Positions 1-5,624 of a stretch of 6,550 nt of DNA are shown here, one piece after another. Below the pieces are notes generated by a model. The model was given only the letters and a program-made list of their open reading frames with translations, searched no databases and had not been told where the DNA came from. This DNA comes from Verrucomicrobia bacterium 12-59-8. GTDB lineage: Bacteria > Verrucomicrobiota > Verrucomicrobiae > Verrucomicrobiales > Verrucomicrobiaceae. The number at the start of each line of letters is the position of its first letter. Position 1 is the stretch's first letter. Both the position numbers and the translations under genes were made by a program. The stretch is taken from NCBI GenBank assembly GCA_002279765.1, contig NCCR01000354.1, forward strand, positions 1-6,550, written 5' to 3'.

Positions 1-123
1 TTCGCGCACACTGTCCGGCGTGTCCGTCCAAAAGCCCTTGGGCTTGTCCACGCAGGCGGAAAGCGAAAGCGACAGGGCGAGAGCAAGAAGGAGCGAGGGG
101 AGAGACAAGGTCATGATGAGCAT
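1..123 (-). CDS. Lipoprotein N-terminus (partial, runs off left edge)
   Basis: Seen: an open frame on the minus strand runs from an ATG at 123 to the window edge with no stop. It begins MLIMTLSLPS, continues with a leucine/alanine/serine-rich hydrophobic stretch and reaches a lipobox LSAC, so Cys24 (Cys21 if translation starts at the second ATG, 114) would be the lipidated first residue of the mature protein. The visible mature part starts CVDKPKGFWTDTPDSVRE. A stop lies in frame eight codons upstream of ATG 123, so the start must be 123 or 114. Known: signal peptidase II proteins carry such a lipobox and are anchored in a membrane by the modified Cys. Odd: the n-region has no Lys or Arg before the hydrophobic core. 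No Shine-Dalgarno sequence is visible before either ATG. The function cannot be told from 41 residues. Confidence 0.72.
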   Translation of the reverse strand, partial: MLIMTLSLPSLLLALALSLSLSACVDKPKGFWTDTPDSVRE

Positions 124-134
124 CTTTGGCAGAA

Positions 135-318
135 GATTGACACTTCAACAATCAACAATCCTTGTTCATCCACGTGTCCTCCGCAGCAGGCACTGCGAAG
201 GATGGATCGTCAATCACGCATAGCCAGGACGCTCTGCAGCCAGAGGATTGACGAAGCGTCCTTCATAGTGCTTGCCACGAAGAATGGATTGTCGAGCAAT
301 CGAGGCGTTGATTGTCGA
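135..318. promoter_or_regulatory. Cluster of GATTG/CAATC words upstream of the lipoprotein gene
   Basis: Eight copies of the pentamer GATTG or its complement lie within 180 bases: 135, 149, 156, 211, 246, 287, 297 and 310. Four of them extend to GATTG(A/T)CG: 208-215 on the minus strand, and 246, 287 and 310 on the plus strand. GATTG at 287 and CAATC at 297 form an inverted pair, as do CAATC 297 and GATTG 310. The cluster lies 5' of the lipoprotein start at 123, so an operator array is possible; a degenerate repeat is the alternative. No convincing -35/-10 pair was found. Bases 319-445 show nothing further. Confidence 0.35.
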
Positions 319-445
319 AGTTCCAAACCCAAGGGGAAATGCACGTGATGAATGATGTCACCTTGTTCCGCGAGTCTCAATAAGATGGAGTGCGTTCGTT
401 ATCGTTTGTCTGTCAGCGGCGTCCAGTCGAGTGGCCGCCGCGAAC

Positions 446-610
446 GCGACAGCGTCTTGGAGTGCGCGCGGGAAGCCTGGTCGCGACGCCGCTTTCGCAG
501 GCTGGAGGGCGGTCTTAAAAATGAAGATCGCTCTCCACCCCGCGAAAGCGGTGTCGCCGATGCAGGCTTGCGCCGTGCATCTGTGCCACCGCAGTCCAAG
601 ACGCTGTCGC
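446..610. repeat. Repeat family R1: head-to-head pair forming a 165-bp imperfect palindrome
   Basis: Left copy at 446-500 on the plus strand begins gcgacagcgtcttggagtgc and ends in ccgctttcgcag. Right copy at 541-610 is the same element inverted and matches the copy at 5246-5315 at 66 of 70 positions. The left arm is about 15 bases shorter, missing the middle part that contains the gaagatgcacggc segment of other copies. Between the arms sits a hairpin with a 14-bp stem holding two mismatches (503-516 with 524-537) around a 7-base loop. The whole structure is a symmetric element, so open frames through it are not genes. It resembles a palindromic MITE or REP-type element; no transposase is present. 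Confidence 0.8.
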
Positions 611-789
611 GTGGACTAGCACCCCGGCCTCCAAAACCCACGATCCATGTCTTTAACTGAGTGCCACTCATGCAGGGCATTTAAACTGAGCTGGCACGAA
701 TCGTTTTGCGCGATGGCTGAAAGGCGGGCGCATTGGGAGAGGTGCGGAGCGGCGGGACAGCAGGCAGTGCTGGGACGAAGATTCTACGG

Positions 790-822
790 ACGCGCGCAGC
801 GCATCCCTACCAGCGCGCGCGT
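790..822 (-). terminator. GC-rich hairpin just after the TIR gene stop
   Basis: acgcgcgc at 790-797 pairs with gcgcgcgt at 815-822, and two more GC pairs can form across a one-base bulge. It starts 6 bases past the TIR stop codon in the direction of transcription. There is no run of T after the stem, so classic Rho-independent termination is doubtful. A palindromic repeat or an mRNA 3'-end stabiliser are alternatives. Apart from this hairpin nothing was recognised in 611-827, except a loose direct repeat around tttaactgagtgccac (651-666) and tttaaactgagctggcac (680-697). Confidence 0.3.
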
Positions 823-827
823 GCCGC

Positions 828-1349
828 TCACCGGGCGCTGCCTGCCGCCTGCTCACTCGCACGCAGATCCTTGAGCAGCCTGGCAAAGGCGGCTTCAAAG
901 GAGTCGTGGTCTTTCCAGTTGGTGAAATCGGGGATGAAGTATTCGCGCACCTCTAGGGCGAGGTCGGTGCCGGTGTCAGAGTCGAAACATTCCCATTCTT
1001 GCAATGTGGTATGATCTGTCAGGCCAATGGGGAAGAGCTTGCGGCGGCCGGTCTTGCGCTCGGCCTTGCGGGCTTTGCGCAGTTCCGTCATGACCCAGTC
1101 GCTGAGGATGCTGGAGGGCGAGAGGAGGATCAGGAGCTTGTCATAGACCTTGATGGCTTCGATCGGCTGCTGCGCGAACGACCGGCATGCCGGGCGCTGA
1201 GCGCCCCCGGCATGCCGGCGGGTTCCCCGGGCATGGAGGCGGCGGGCGAACTCATCGTCCTTGCCGCTGTAACTGATGAAGCACGAGTAGAACTGAATGC
1301 CTTCTTCGGCACCGATGAGCGCTTTGGCCTGGGCCTTCAGAGCGTTCAT
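828..1349 (-). CDS. TIR-domain protein with altered BB-loop region, possibly a remnant
   Basis: 173 residues. Seen: a linker-like start (MNALKAQAKALIGAEEGIQF), then the TIR beta-A motif CFISYSGKD (23-31), then IEAIKVYDKLLILLSPSSI (63-81) and SDWVMTEL (83-90), with Glu89 in the position usually held by the catalytic Glu of NAD-cleaving TIR domains. It ends with LFPIGL, WECFDSDTG and FTNWKDHDSFEAAFARLLKDL, typical of bacterial TIR_2-type domains. Known: bacterial TIR domains cleave NAD+ or signal in antiphage defence, usually as part of longer proteins. Odd: residues 40-61, where relatives carry a stretch like RVWFAPED, read as Arg/Ala/Gly-rich sequence encoded by a palindrome at 1182-1218. The linker-like start, the stop six codons upstream and the repeat 35 bases upstream suggest that an N-terminal part was lost. 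Family call is firm; activity is doubtful. Confidence 0.75.
   Translation of the reverse strand: MNALKAQAKALIGAEEGIQFYSCFISYSGKDDEFARRLHARGTRRHAGGAQRPACRSFAQQPIEAIKVYDKLLILLSPSSILSDWVMTELRKARKAERKTGRRKLFPIGLTDHTTLQEWECFDSDTGTDLALEVREYFIPDFTNWKDHDSFEAAFARLLKDLRASEQAAGSAR
1182..1218. repeat. Nested GC-rich palindrome inside the TIR gene
   Basis: Two copies of the perfect 12-bp palindrome ccggcatgccgg (1182-1193 and 1207-1218) flank a gcgctgagcgc core, giving a 37-bp inverted repeat whose arms differ by two C residues. It is read in frame as RRHAGGAQRPACR and keeps the TIR frame open. In-frame palindromic insertions of this kind are known from Rickettsia (RPE elements). Whether this one inserted or replaced native codons is inferred from what TIR relatives usually have here. 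Confidence 0.75.
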
Positions 1350-1383
1350 CGATCCACTCGCTAATCAAGCTCCCACGTCGTGG

Positions 1384-1629
1384 GCCAACGGCCCGCAGGA
1401 GTCAGCCCAGGGCGCAAGCCCTGGGTTTTGCATGACGCGTACGCCTCTCTCAAGGCCGCGCTCTGAAGGAGCGCAGGAGAGGTGGCGAGATCATCTAGAC
1501 GGTGCATGCACGCCTTGAACGCAGCGCACGATCTCCTGCGCCCCATTCAGGGCGCGACCTTGGGCTGGCGCGTGGTGGGCATGTTATCCCAGGGCTTGCG
1601 CCCTGGGCTGAGTCCTTCGCGCCGTTGGC
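1384..1629. repeat. 246-bp imperfect palindrome with GCAA-loop hairpins at both ends
   Basis: The outer arms 1384-1425 and 1588-1629 are inverted copies matching at 39 of 42 positions; each contains cccagggcgcaagccctggg or its complement, an 8-bp perfect stem with a GCAA tetraloop on one strand. Inner arms near 1451-1480 and 1532-1562 also match in inverted orientation, including a perfect 10-bp piece (gcgcaggaga, 1471-1480, against tctcctgcgc, 1532-1541). The exact centre is the perfect palindrome gtgcatgcac (1502-1511). All levels share one symmetry centre near 1506.5, so this is one palindromic element and not chance hairpins. No coding sequence or transposase is inside. Confidence 0.85.
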
Positions 1630-1702
1630 GCGGTGGTGTCCTGGACACGGGAGCGCAGCCCAGACAGGGTGTTTCAGGAATCATTCCCGGCGTGGCAACC
1701 AT

Positions 1703-1814
1703 GCGGCCGTTCGGTTGGCCGCAGAGAGGCCTAGGAGCAGAGGTGGCCGAGTTTGAATGAATGAATTGATTGACCCTCTGCTCCCTCTGCCTCTCCGCCC
1801 CTCTGCGGCAGAGG
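1703..1814. repeat. Hairpin cluster
   Basis: Three structures follow one another: gcggcc (1703-1708) with ggccgc (1717-1722) around an 8-base loop; an imperfect stem pairing 1721-1743 with 1775-1798, both made of cctctgc-type words; and cctctgcggcagagg (1800-1814), with 7 bp around one central base. The second could compete with the other two. There is no T tract to support a terminator and no neighbouring gene end. It is probably repeat material. Confidence 0.5.
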
Positions 1815-1966
1815 CCGATGTTCCTTCGGCTTTCGAACGACATGACGGATAGCGTCTTCCCACCACCAACGTCTGCGGTGGCAATGGGTTTTTAAACACG
1901 CGGGCGGGGGATGACTCCGCGATTCAAGCAAACGCCTTCGCTGATGGCCGCATGATGGCGCCGCAT

Positions 1967-2042
1967 GCGAGAAGTAGAACGGGCACTCCTGCCCGTGGAG
2001 AGCGCGCTGCTTACGGGCAGGATTGCCCGAGCTACTTTCCGC
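1967..2042. repeat. Short inverted-repeat element, 30-base arms
   Basis: Arms 1967-1996 and 2013-2042 are inverted copies matching at 25 of 30 positions; the core is cgggcactcctgcccgt against acgggcaggattgcccg. The spacer is 16 bases (1997-2012). It shares no obvious sequence with the other elements of the window, so it is treated as a separate family. Confidence 0.7.
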
Positions 2043-2305
2043 AGAAGGAAGCCGCCCCGGCGCGCGGATCTCCGAATCCGCAGCGGGTCGCTCCCACGCA
2101 GCGAGTGTGGCTGCATGCAGAACCTCGGCAGCACGAGGACGTCGGGCGAGAGAGCGATGGCGGCAGAGAGGCTGCGGAGCTGCACGTGCTCGCGGAGTGC
2201 TGCCTTCTTCGCCAAGGCTTCGAAGCCCAAGGCGGGTTCGGCTGCGTAGCCCCGAAGGGAAACCCGCGCTCCCCGGGATGCCAGCGTGTTGGCGTCGGCT
2301 CAAGC

Positions 2306-2324
2306 GGGGATCAGGATGATCCCC
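2306..2324 (-). terminator. Possible terminator hairpin after the Sel1-repeat gene
   Basis: ggggatca (2306-2313) pairs perfectly with tgatcccc (2317-2324) around a 3-base loop, starting 17 bases beyond the TAG stop of the Sel1-repeat gene. In the direction of transcription it is followed by gcttgagc, not a T run, so it is a weak candidate for intrinsic termination. Confidence 0.35.
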
Positions 2325-2341
2325 CTCCTGCCCAGCAGCTC

Positions 2342-4870
2342 CTAAAACTTGTCAAACTCGTCCAGGGGGATCTCGGTGGCGGGGGCGTTGCCGGTGCCGG
2401 GGGCGGCGCTCTTCAGGGTGATGGTCATGTCATCGACGTAGCGCATTGTCGAGCCGCCTTCGGTGCGGGTCTCGATTTTGTAGGTCAGGGAGTTGTCGAA
2501 GCGGCTTGCCCTGCGGTCGCGCTGGAAGTCCAGGCGGCTGAGATCCCAGTTGAAGCCGGAGCAGTAGAGAATTTCATACACACCGTCCGGCACATGATCA
2601 AAGGTGAACTTCTCGCCGGCGCGCACGTAGAAGGAGGCGGCGAGCTGTTTGCTGCGAACCATTTTGACGCAGACGTCTCCGGCGAGGTTGTTCACCACGC
2701 TGAGCGTGCCTTTGCCTTCGAGTGCCTGCAGTTTGTCCACGATCACAGCGCCGGAGTTCAGGCGCTGATCGGTGGGCAGATGCTCCTGCACTTCGGCGGG
2801 CTTGGGAGGGGGCATCGAAGCGGGTGGAGCTGTTGCTGGCGCAGGTGGTGTGGCCGCTGTCGTTGCCCTCCTGCGCTCGGCTTCGTTGATCTCGCTGCCG
2901 CTCATGGTGGCGTAGAGATCCTTCAAGTCTTTTGGCGCTGCTTCATGGCCGAGGAGGGTGGCAAAGCTCCACCACGCAAAGGCTTCCACTTTGTCCGCCG
3001 CCACGCCTTGTCCTTTGGCCAGGGACAGTCCGAGATTGTACGTGCCGTAGCTGTTGCCGTTTTCGGCGGCACGGCGGTACCAGCGCACTGCCTGCGTGGG
3101 CTCCTGCTCGGTGAGGTAATAGTAGCCGAGATCATTCTGCGCCTGCGGCTCGTCCTGCTCGGCGGCTTTCAGCAGCCACTCGCGTGCATGCGCCATGCTT
3201 TTCTGAATGCCCTCGCCCCCGGCATAGGCGTGGCCCAGAAAATACTGCGCGTGCGCCAGTCCCTGATCGGCTGCCAGTCGATACCACTTCACGGCTTCCG
3301 CGTCGTCCCGGGTCACGCCTTCTCCCCTGGCATAGCAAAGGCCAAGATGCAGCTGCGCGCTGGCGTGGCCCTGGCTGGCCGCCTGGCGAAACCACTTCAC
3401 CGCCTCGACGGCATTGAGTTCAACGCCCGCGTCATCGATGTACGCTCTGCCGACCTGGTACTGCGACTCCGCGAGTCCCTGCTCGGCGGCTTTGCGATAC
3501 CACAGGAAGGATTCCTCCGCGTCCTCCGCCACGCCCTCGCCGAGGGCGTAGGCACGTCCGAGCTCCTCCTGCGCTTCGGCGTGGCCCTGCCTGGCCGCTT
3601 TCTTGAACCAGCCGATGGCTTCGCTGGGATCTTTCGGCACGCCCGTGCCCATGGCGCAAAGGATGCCCATGTCATACTGCGCCGTCGCGTTGTTTTGCTC
3701 GATGGCCTTTTGATACCACTTCACCGCTTCCGCGTAATCCTGCGTCACGCCTTGGCCGGACCTGAGCTGCCGGGCGAGGCAGAGCTGGGAGAGCACCTCG
3801 CCTTTCTCCGCCGCTTTGCGGTGCCAGCGCGCGGCCTCCGCGAGGTCCTGTGTCACGCCTTCGCCGGAGAAATAGCACATGCCCATTTCATACTCCGCCT
3901 CCTTGAGCCCCTGCTCGGCCGACATGCGCATCCATTTGAGGCCTTCCACAAAATCCTTCGGCACGCCCACGCCCTGGAGGTACACTTCGCCGAGATCAAA
4001 CTGCGCGCCCGCATTGCCCTGCGCCGCGGCTTTGCGCGTCCACACCAGCGCGGCCACATCGTCCTTCGCCAGGCCGTCGCCCACATGGTAGGCGCGTGCC
4101 AGTTCATGCTGTGCCATACCATCGCCCTGGTCTGCGGCCAGGCGGCACCACTTCACGGCTTCCGCCGCATCCTTCGGCACGCCCTCTCCGGCAAAATAAC
4201 GCAGGGCCAGCAGGCGCTGCGCCACGGCATTTCCCGCCTCCGCCTGCGTGCGGATTTCCGCCAGCGTGGATTTTTCAGTGAGCGCCCCTGCGGGTGCGGC
4301 TGCGGCTGCGGGTTTCGCCTGCGTGGCTGGTGCAGCGCTAGCCGCGAGATCCGCGTCTGCCGAAGTCTTGGAAGACGACTTCATGGTAGAAAACAGCAGC
4401 GCCAGCCCCACGCCACCGACTGCAACCACGACGCACGCCGCGATGGTCAGCGGTGCGACTTTCTTCTTCGCACGCAGCGGTGCAGCCATGTCGCCTGCCT
4501 GCGGGATAGACGACGACGAAGATTGATAAGGCTGCAACGGCGGCGGCGTCATCGCCCGTGGCTGCTGCACCATCGGTGGCGGCTGGGACCCCGCACGCGG
4601 TTGCGGCATGTTCGACGGCGGCGCTTGCTCGTGCGTATGCTCACCCGTTTGGGCTCGATAAGGAAACTCCGTCTCGGGGATGCTCTTCAGCCATGCATGC
4701 GCCGCATAGATGTCCGCCGTCTTCTCGTTCGCCTTGGCGATGAGTTCATCGTTCCCTTCAAAGCGCCCCACGCACCACACAATGAGCGCCTCCTGATGCG
4801 CATGGCTCAAAGCCTCCCGGCTGATGGGAGCCGTCAGATCGAGAATGCGCAAAGCTTCGGTGGTGGTCAT
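2342..4870 (-). CDS. Sel1-repeat membrane protein with HPD-less J-like domain
   Basis: 842 residues from ATG 4870. Residues 1-63 read like a J domain: EALRILDL, an AHQEALIVW helix, RFEGNDELIAKANEK and IYAAHAWL. Where J domains have W-HPD-RF this one has W-CVG-RF (residues 32-37), so Hsp70 stimulation is unlikely. A Pro/Gln/Ser-rich linker (about 64-133) leads to KKK and a transmembrane helix (about 138-160); basic residues before it suggest N-terminus in, repeats in the periplasm. Residues 213-640 hold twelve Sel1-like repeats, eleven of 36 residues and one (the eleventh) of 32, with GEGV, AVKWYR and AAEQG signatures. After a Pro/Ala linker, about 716-824 form a beta-rich domain of unknown function (FYVRAGEKFTF, VPDGVYEI) and a DEFDKF tail. 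Known: Sel1 repeats mediate protein contacts, often in the envelope. The longer start (ATG 4921) adds 17 codons including a rare TTA and no domain, so 4870 is preferred. No Shine-Dalgarno is visible at either. An envelope scaffold role is inferred. Confidence 0.92.
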   Translation of the reverse strand: MTTTEALRILDLTAPISREALSHAHQEALIVWCVGRFEGNDELIAKANEKTADIYAAHAWLKSIPETEFPYRAQTGEHTHEQAPPSNMPQPRAGSQPPPMVQQPRAMTPPPLQPYQSSSSSIPQAGDMAAPLRAKKKVAPLTIAACVVVAVGGVGLALLFSTMKSSSKTSADADLAASAAPATQAKPAAAAAPAGALTEKSTLAEIRTQAEAGNAVAQRLLALRYFAGEGVPKDAAEAVKWCRLAADQGDGMAQHELARAYHVGDGLAKDDVAALVWTRKAAAQGNAGAQFDLGEVYLQGVGVPKDFVEGLKWMRMSAEQGLKEAEYEMGMCYFSGEGVTQDLAEAARWHRKAAEKGEVLSQLCLARQLRSGQGVTQDYAEAVKWYQKAIEQNNATAQYDMGILCAMGTGVPKDPSEAIGWFKKAARQGHAEAQEELGRAYALGEGVAEDAEESFLWYRKAAEQGLAESQYQVGRAYIDDAGVELNAVEAVKWFRQAASQGHASAQLHLGLCYARGEGVTRDDAEAVKWYRLAADQGLAHAQYFLGHAYAGGEGIQKSMAHAREWLLKAAEQDEPQAQNDLGYYYLTEQEPTQAVRWYRRAAENGNSYGTYNLGLSLAKGQGVAADKVEAFAWWSFATLLGHEAAPKDLKDLYATMSGSEINEAERRRATTAATPPAPATAPPASMPPPKPAEVQEHLPTDQRLNSGAVIVDKLQALEGKGTLSVVNNLAGDVCVKMVRSKQLAASFYVRAGEKFTFDHVPDGVYEILYCSGFNWDLSRLDFQRDRRASRFDNSLTYKIETRTEGGSTMRYVDDMTITLKSAAPGTGNAPATEIPLDEFDKF

Positions 4871-4925
4871 AGGGAGATTGCCGCTATCGAAGCATTTACC
4901 CGATAAGGTGTCACGCGCCATTTTC

Positions 4926-4953
4926 GGGGGTGGGGCGTTGGGGTTGTGGGGGG
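4926..4953 (+). other. Putative G-quadruplex tract upstream of the Sel1-repeat gene
   Basis: Four runs of four or more G (4926-4930, 4932-4935, 4940-4943, 4948-4953) are separated by loops of 1, 4 and 4 bases, which fits the standard intramolecular G-quadruplex pattern. The G strand is the template strand of the Sel1-repeat gene, about 56 bases upstream of its preferred start; its RNA would be C-rich, so any effect would be at the DNA level. Confidence 0.5.
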
Positions 4954-4961
4954 CGAGCGGC

Positions 4962-5179
4962 GCGACAGCGTCTTGGAGTGCGGTCGCGAAGATGCACGGC
5001 GCAAGCCTGCATCGGAGCTACCGCTTTTCGTCAGCCGGACAGCGACATTTTTGCGGTGGAGCTTGCTTCACTGAACCTCAGCCAGGCGGACGTGCGATCT
5101 TTGGCCGCGCATCCCTCTTCACCGCGTCGAAAGCGGTGCCGCGCCAAGGCTTGTCACCGCACTCCAAGACGCTCCGCGC
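4962..5179. repeat. Repeat family R1: second head-to-head pair, 218 bp
   Basis: The plus copy 4962-5030 is identical to the copy at 5246-5299 over its first 54 bases and then diverges. The inverted copy at about 5124-5179 carries the core as gcgtcttggagtgcgg on the minus strand and a variant middle part (gtgacaagccttggcg). About 93 bases lie between the arms and have no clear gene. The arrangement copies that at 446-610, with a longer centre. Open frames of 85 to 178 codons across this area on both strands are repeat read-through. Confidence 0.75.
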
Positions 5180-5245
5180 TCGTGTGAGCGCTGAGGCGTT
5201 CGGGATGCTGTTGCGCATGCGGTGGCACTGGTGCCCGTCATCTGC

Positions 5246-5315
5246 GCGACAGCGTCTTGGAGTGCGGTCGCGAAGATGCACGGCGCAAGCCTGCATCGGC
5301 GACACCGCTTTCGCG
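5246..5315 (+). repeat. Repeat family R1: single 70-bp copy
   Basis: It runs from gcgacagcgtcttggagtgc to accgctttcgcg, the most complete plus-strand copy, matching the inverted copy at 541-610 at 66 of 70 positions. No inverted partner is found downstream; instead a different inverted-repeat element starts 61 bases later, which could have interrupted or replaced the partner. Confidence 0.8.
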
Positions 5316-5375
5316 AGGTGCAGCGTGTTCTTCGGACTCAGCATGCCGTCCGGCCTGTGAAAGCGGAACTCATGG

Positions 5376-5516
5376 CTGGGAGCGCCGATATTTTGTCGGC
5401 TCTGGTCGCGCGTCCTTGCAGCCTCGACGCGAATGAGGCGGCGGCTTCGAAAGCGGATGGGCAGTTCGTACATCAGGGGGCCAACGCCAGAGCCGATAAA
5501 ATATCGGCGCTCCCAG
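5376..5516. repeat. Inverted-repeat element, 30-base arms, 141 bp
   Basis: Arms 5376-5405 and 5487-5516 are inverted copies matching at 29 of 30 positions, with core gggagcgccgatatttt and its complement aaaatatcggcgctccc. The 81-base spacer has no gene. The near-perfect match suggests recent formation, or correction of one arm by the other. The family differs from R1 and from the elements at 1384 and 1967. Bases 5517-5588 show nothing recognised. Confidence 0.8.
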
Positions 5517-5588
5517 TACAGACTGCCGCGCGGCTTAAGGGCACCCATCGGCAAAGCTCGCAACCACCGGCCATCAGAACTTGCGTCC

Positions 5589-5609
5589 GCTTTAGCCGCC
5601 GCTTAAAGC
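5589..5609 (+). promoter_or_regulatory. Hairpin or dyad just upstream of the membrane-protein gene
   Basis: gctttagc pairs with gcttaaagc across a short loop, with one bulged T, ending 15 bases before the ATG at 5625. It could be a repressor site or a translation-affecting hairpin. No good -35/-10 pair was found nearby (ttgcgt and ttaaag at 16-base spacing match poorly), and there is no clear Shine-Dalgarno. Confidence 0.25.
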
Positions 5610-5624
5610 TCCTGCCCCAAAGCG

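Larger units (their letters stand above)
1350..2341. other. Gene-free stretch filled with repeats
   Basis: No believable gene was found in these 992 bases. Four inverted-repeat structures are described separately. The rest includes a tgaatgaatgaattgattga tract (1754-1773), an AT-rich patch with gggtttttaaacac near 1887, a small hairpin gcggatctccgaatccgc near 2065-2085 and a 13-base palindrome gtgtcctggacac (1636-1648). The minus-strand frame at 1892-2230 (112 codons) is mostly basic, low-complexity sequence running through the 1967-2042 inverted repeat, so it is not called as a gene. Confidence 0.6.

Noticed and set aside
446..610. CRISPR-like or tandem array of R1
   Set aside because: Copies alternate in orientation and are not regularly spaced with unique spacers, so this is a dispersed inverted repeat and not a CRISPR array.
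399..680. 93-codon minus-strand and 102-codon plus-strand open frames over the same bases
   Set aside because: Both are read-through of the palindromic R1 pair at 446-610; the same peptide fragments recur wherever R1 is found.
1892..2230. 112-codon minus-strand open frame
   Set aside because: Its C-terminal half is read-through of the inverted repeat at 1967-2042, the rest is basic and low-complexity, and there is no recognisable domain. A decayed gene fragment cannot be fully excluded.
1952..4906. 984-codon open frame on the plus strand
   Set aside because: It lies antisense to the Sel1-repeat gene. The minus-strand product has regular Sel1 repeats, a membrane helix and recognisable domains, while the plus-strand product is low-complexity and shows no domain. 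Long antisense frames are common opposite GC-rich genes.
4886..4914. Possible sigma-70 promoter (gtgaca, 17 bases, ttcgat) reading toward the Sel1-repeat gene
   Set aside because: The -35 is good but the -10 matches only three of six bases, and transcription would start almost at the ATG. Too weak to call.
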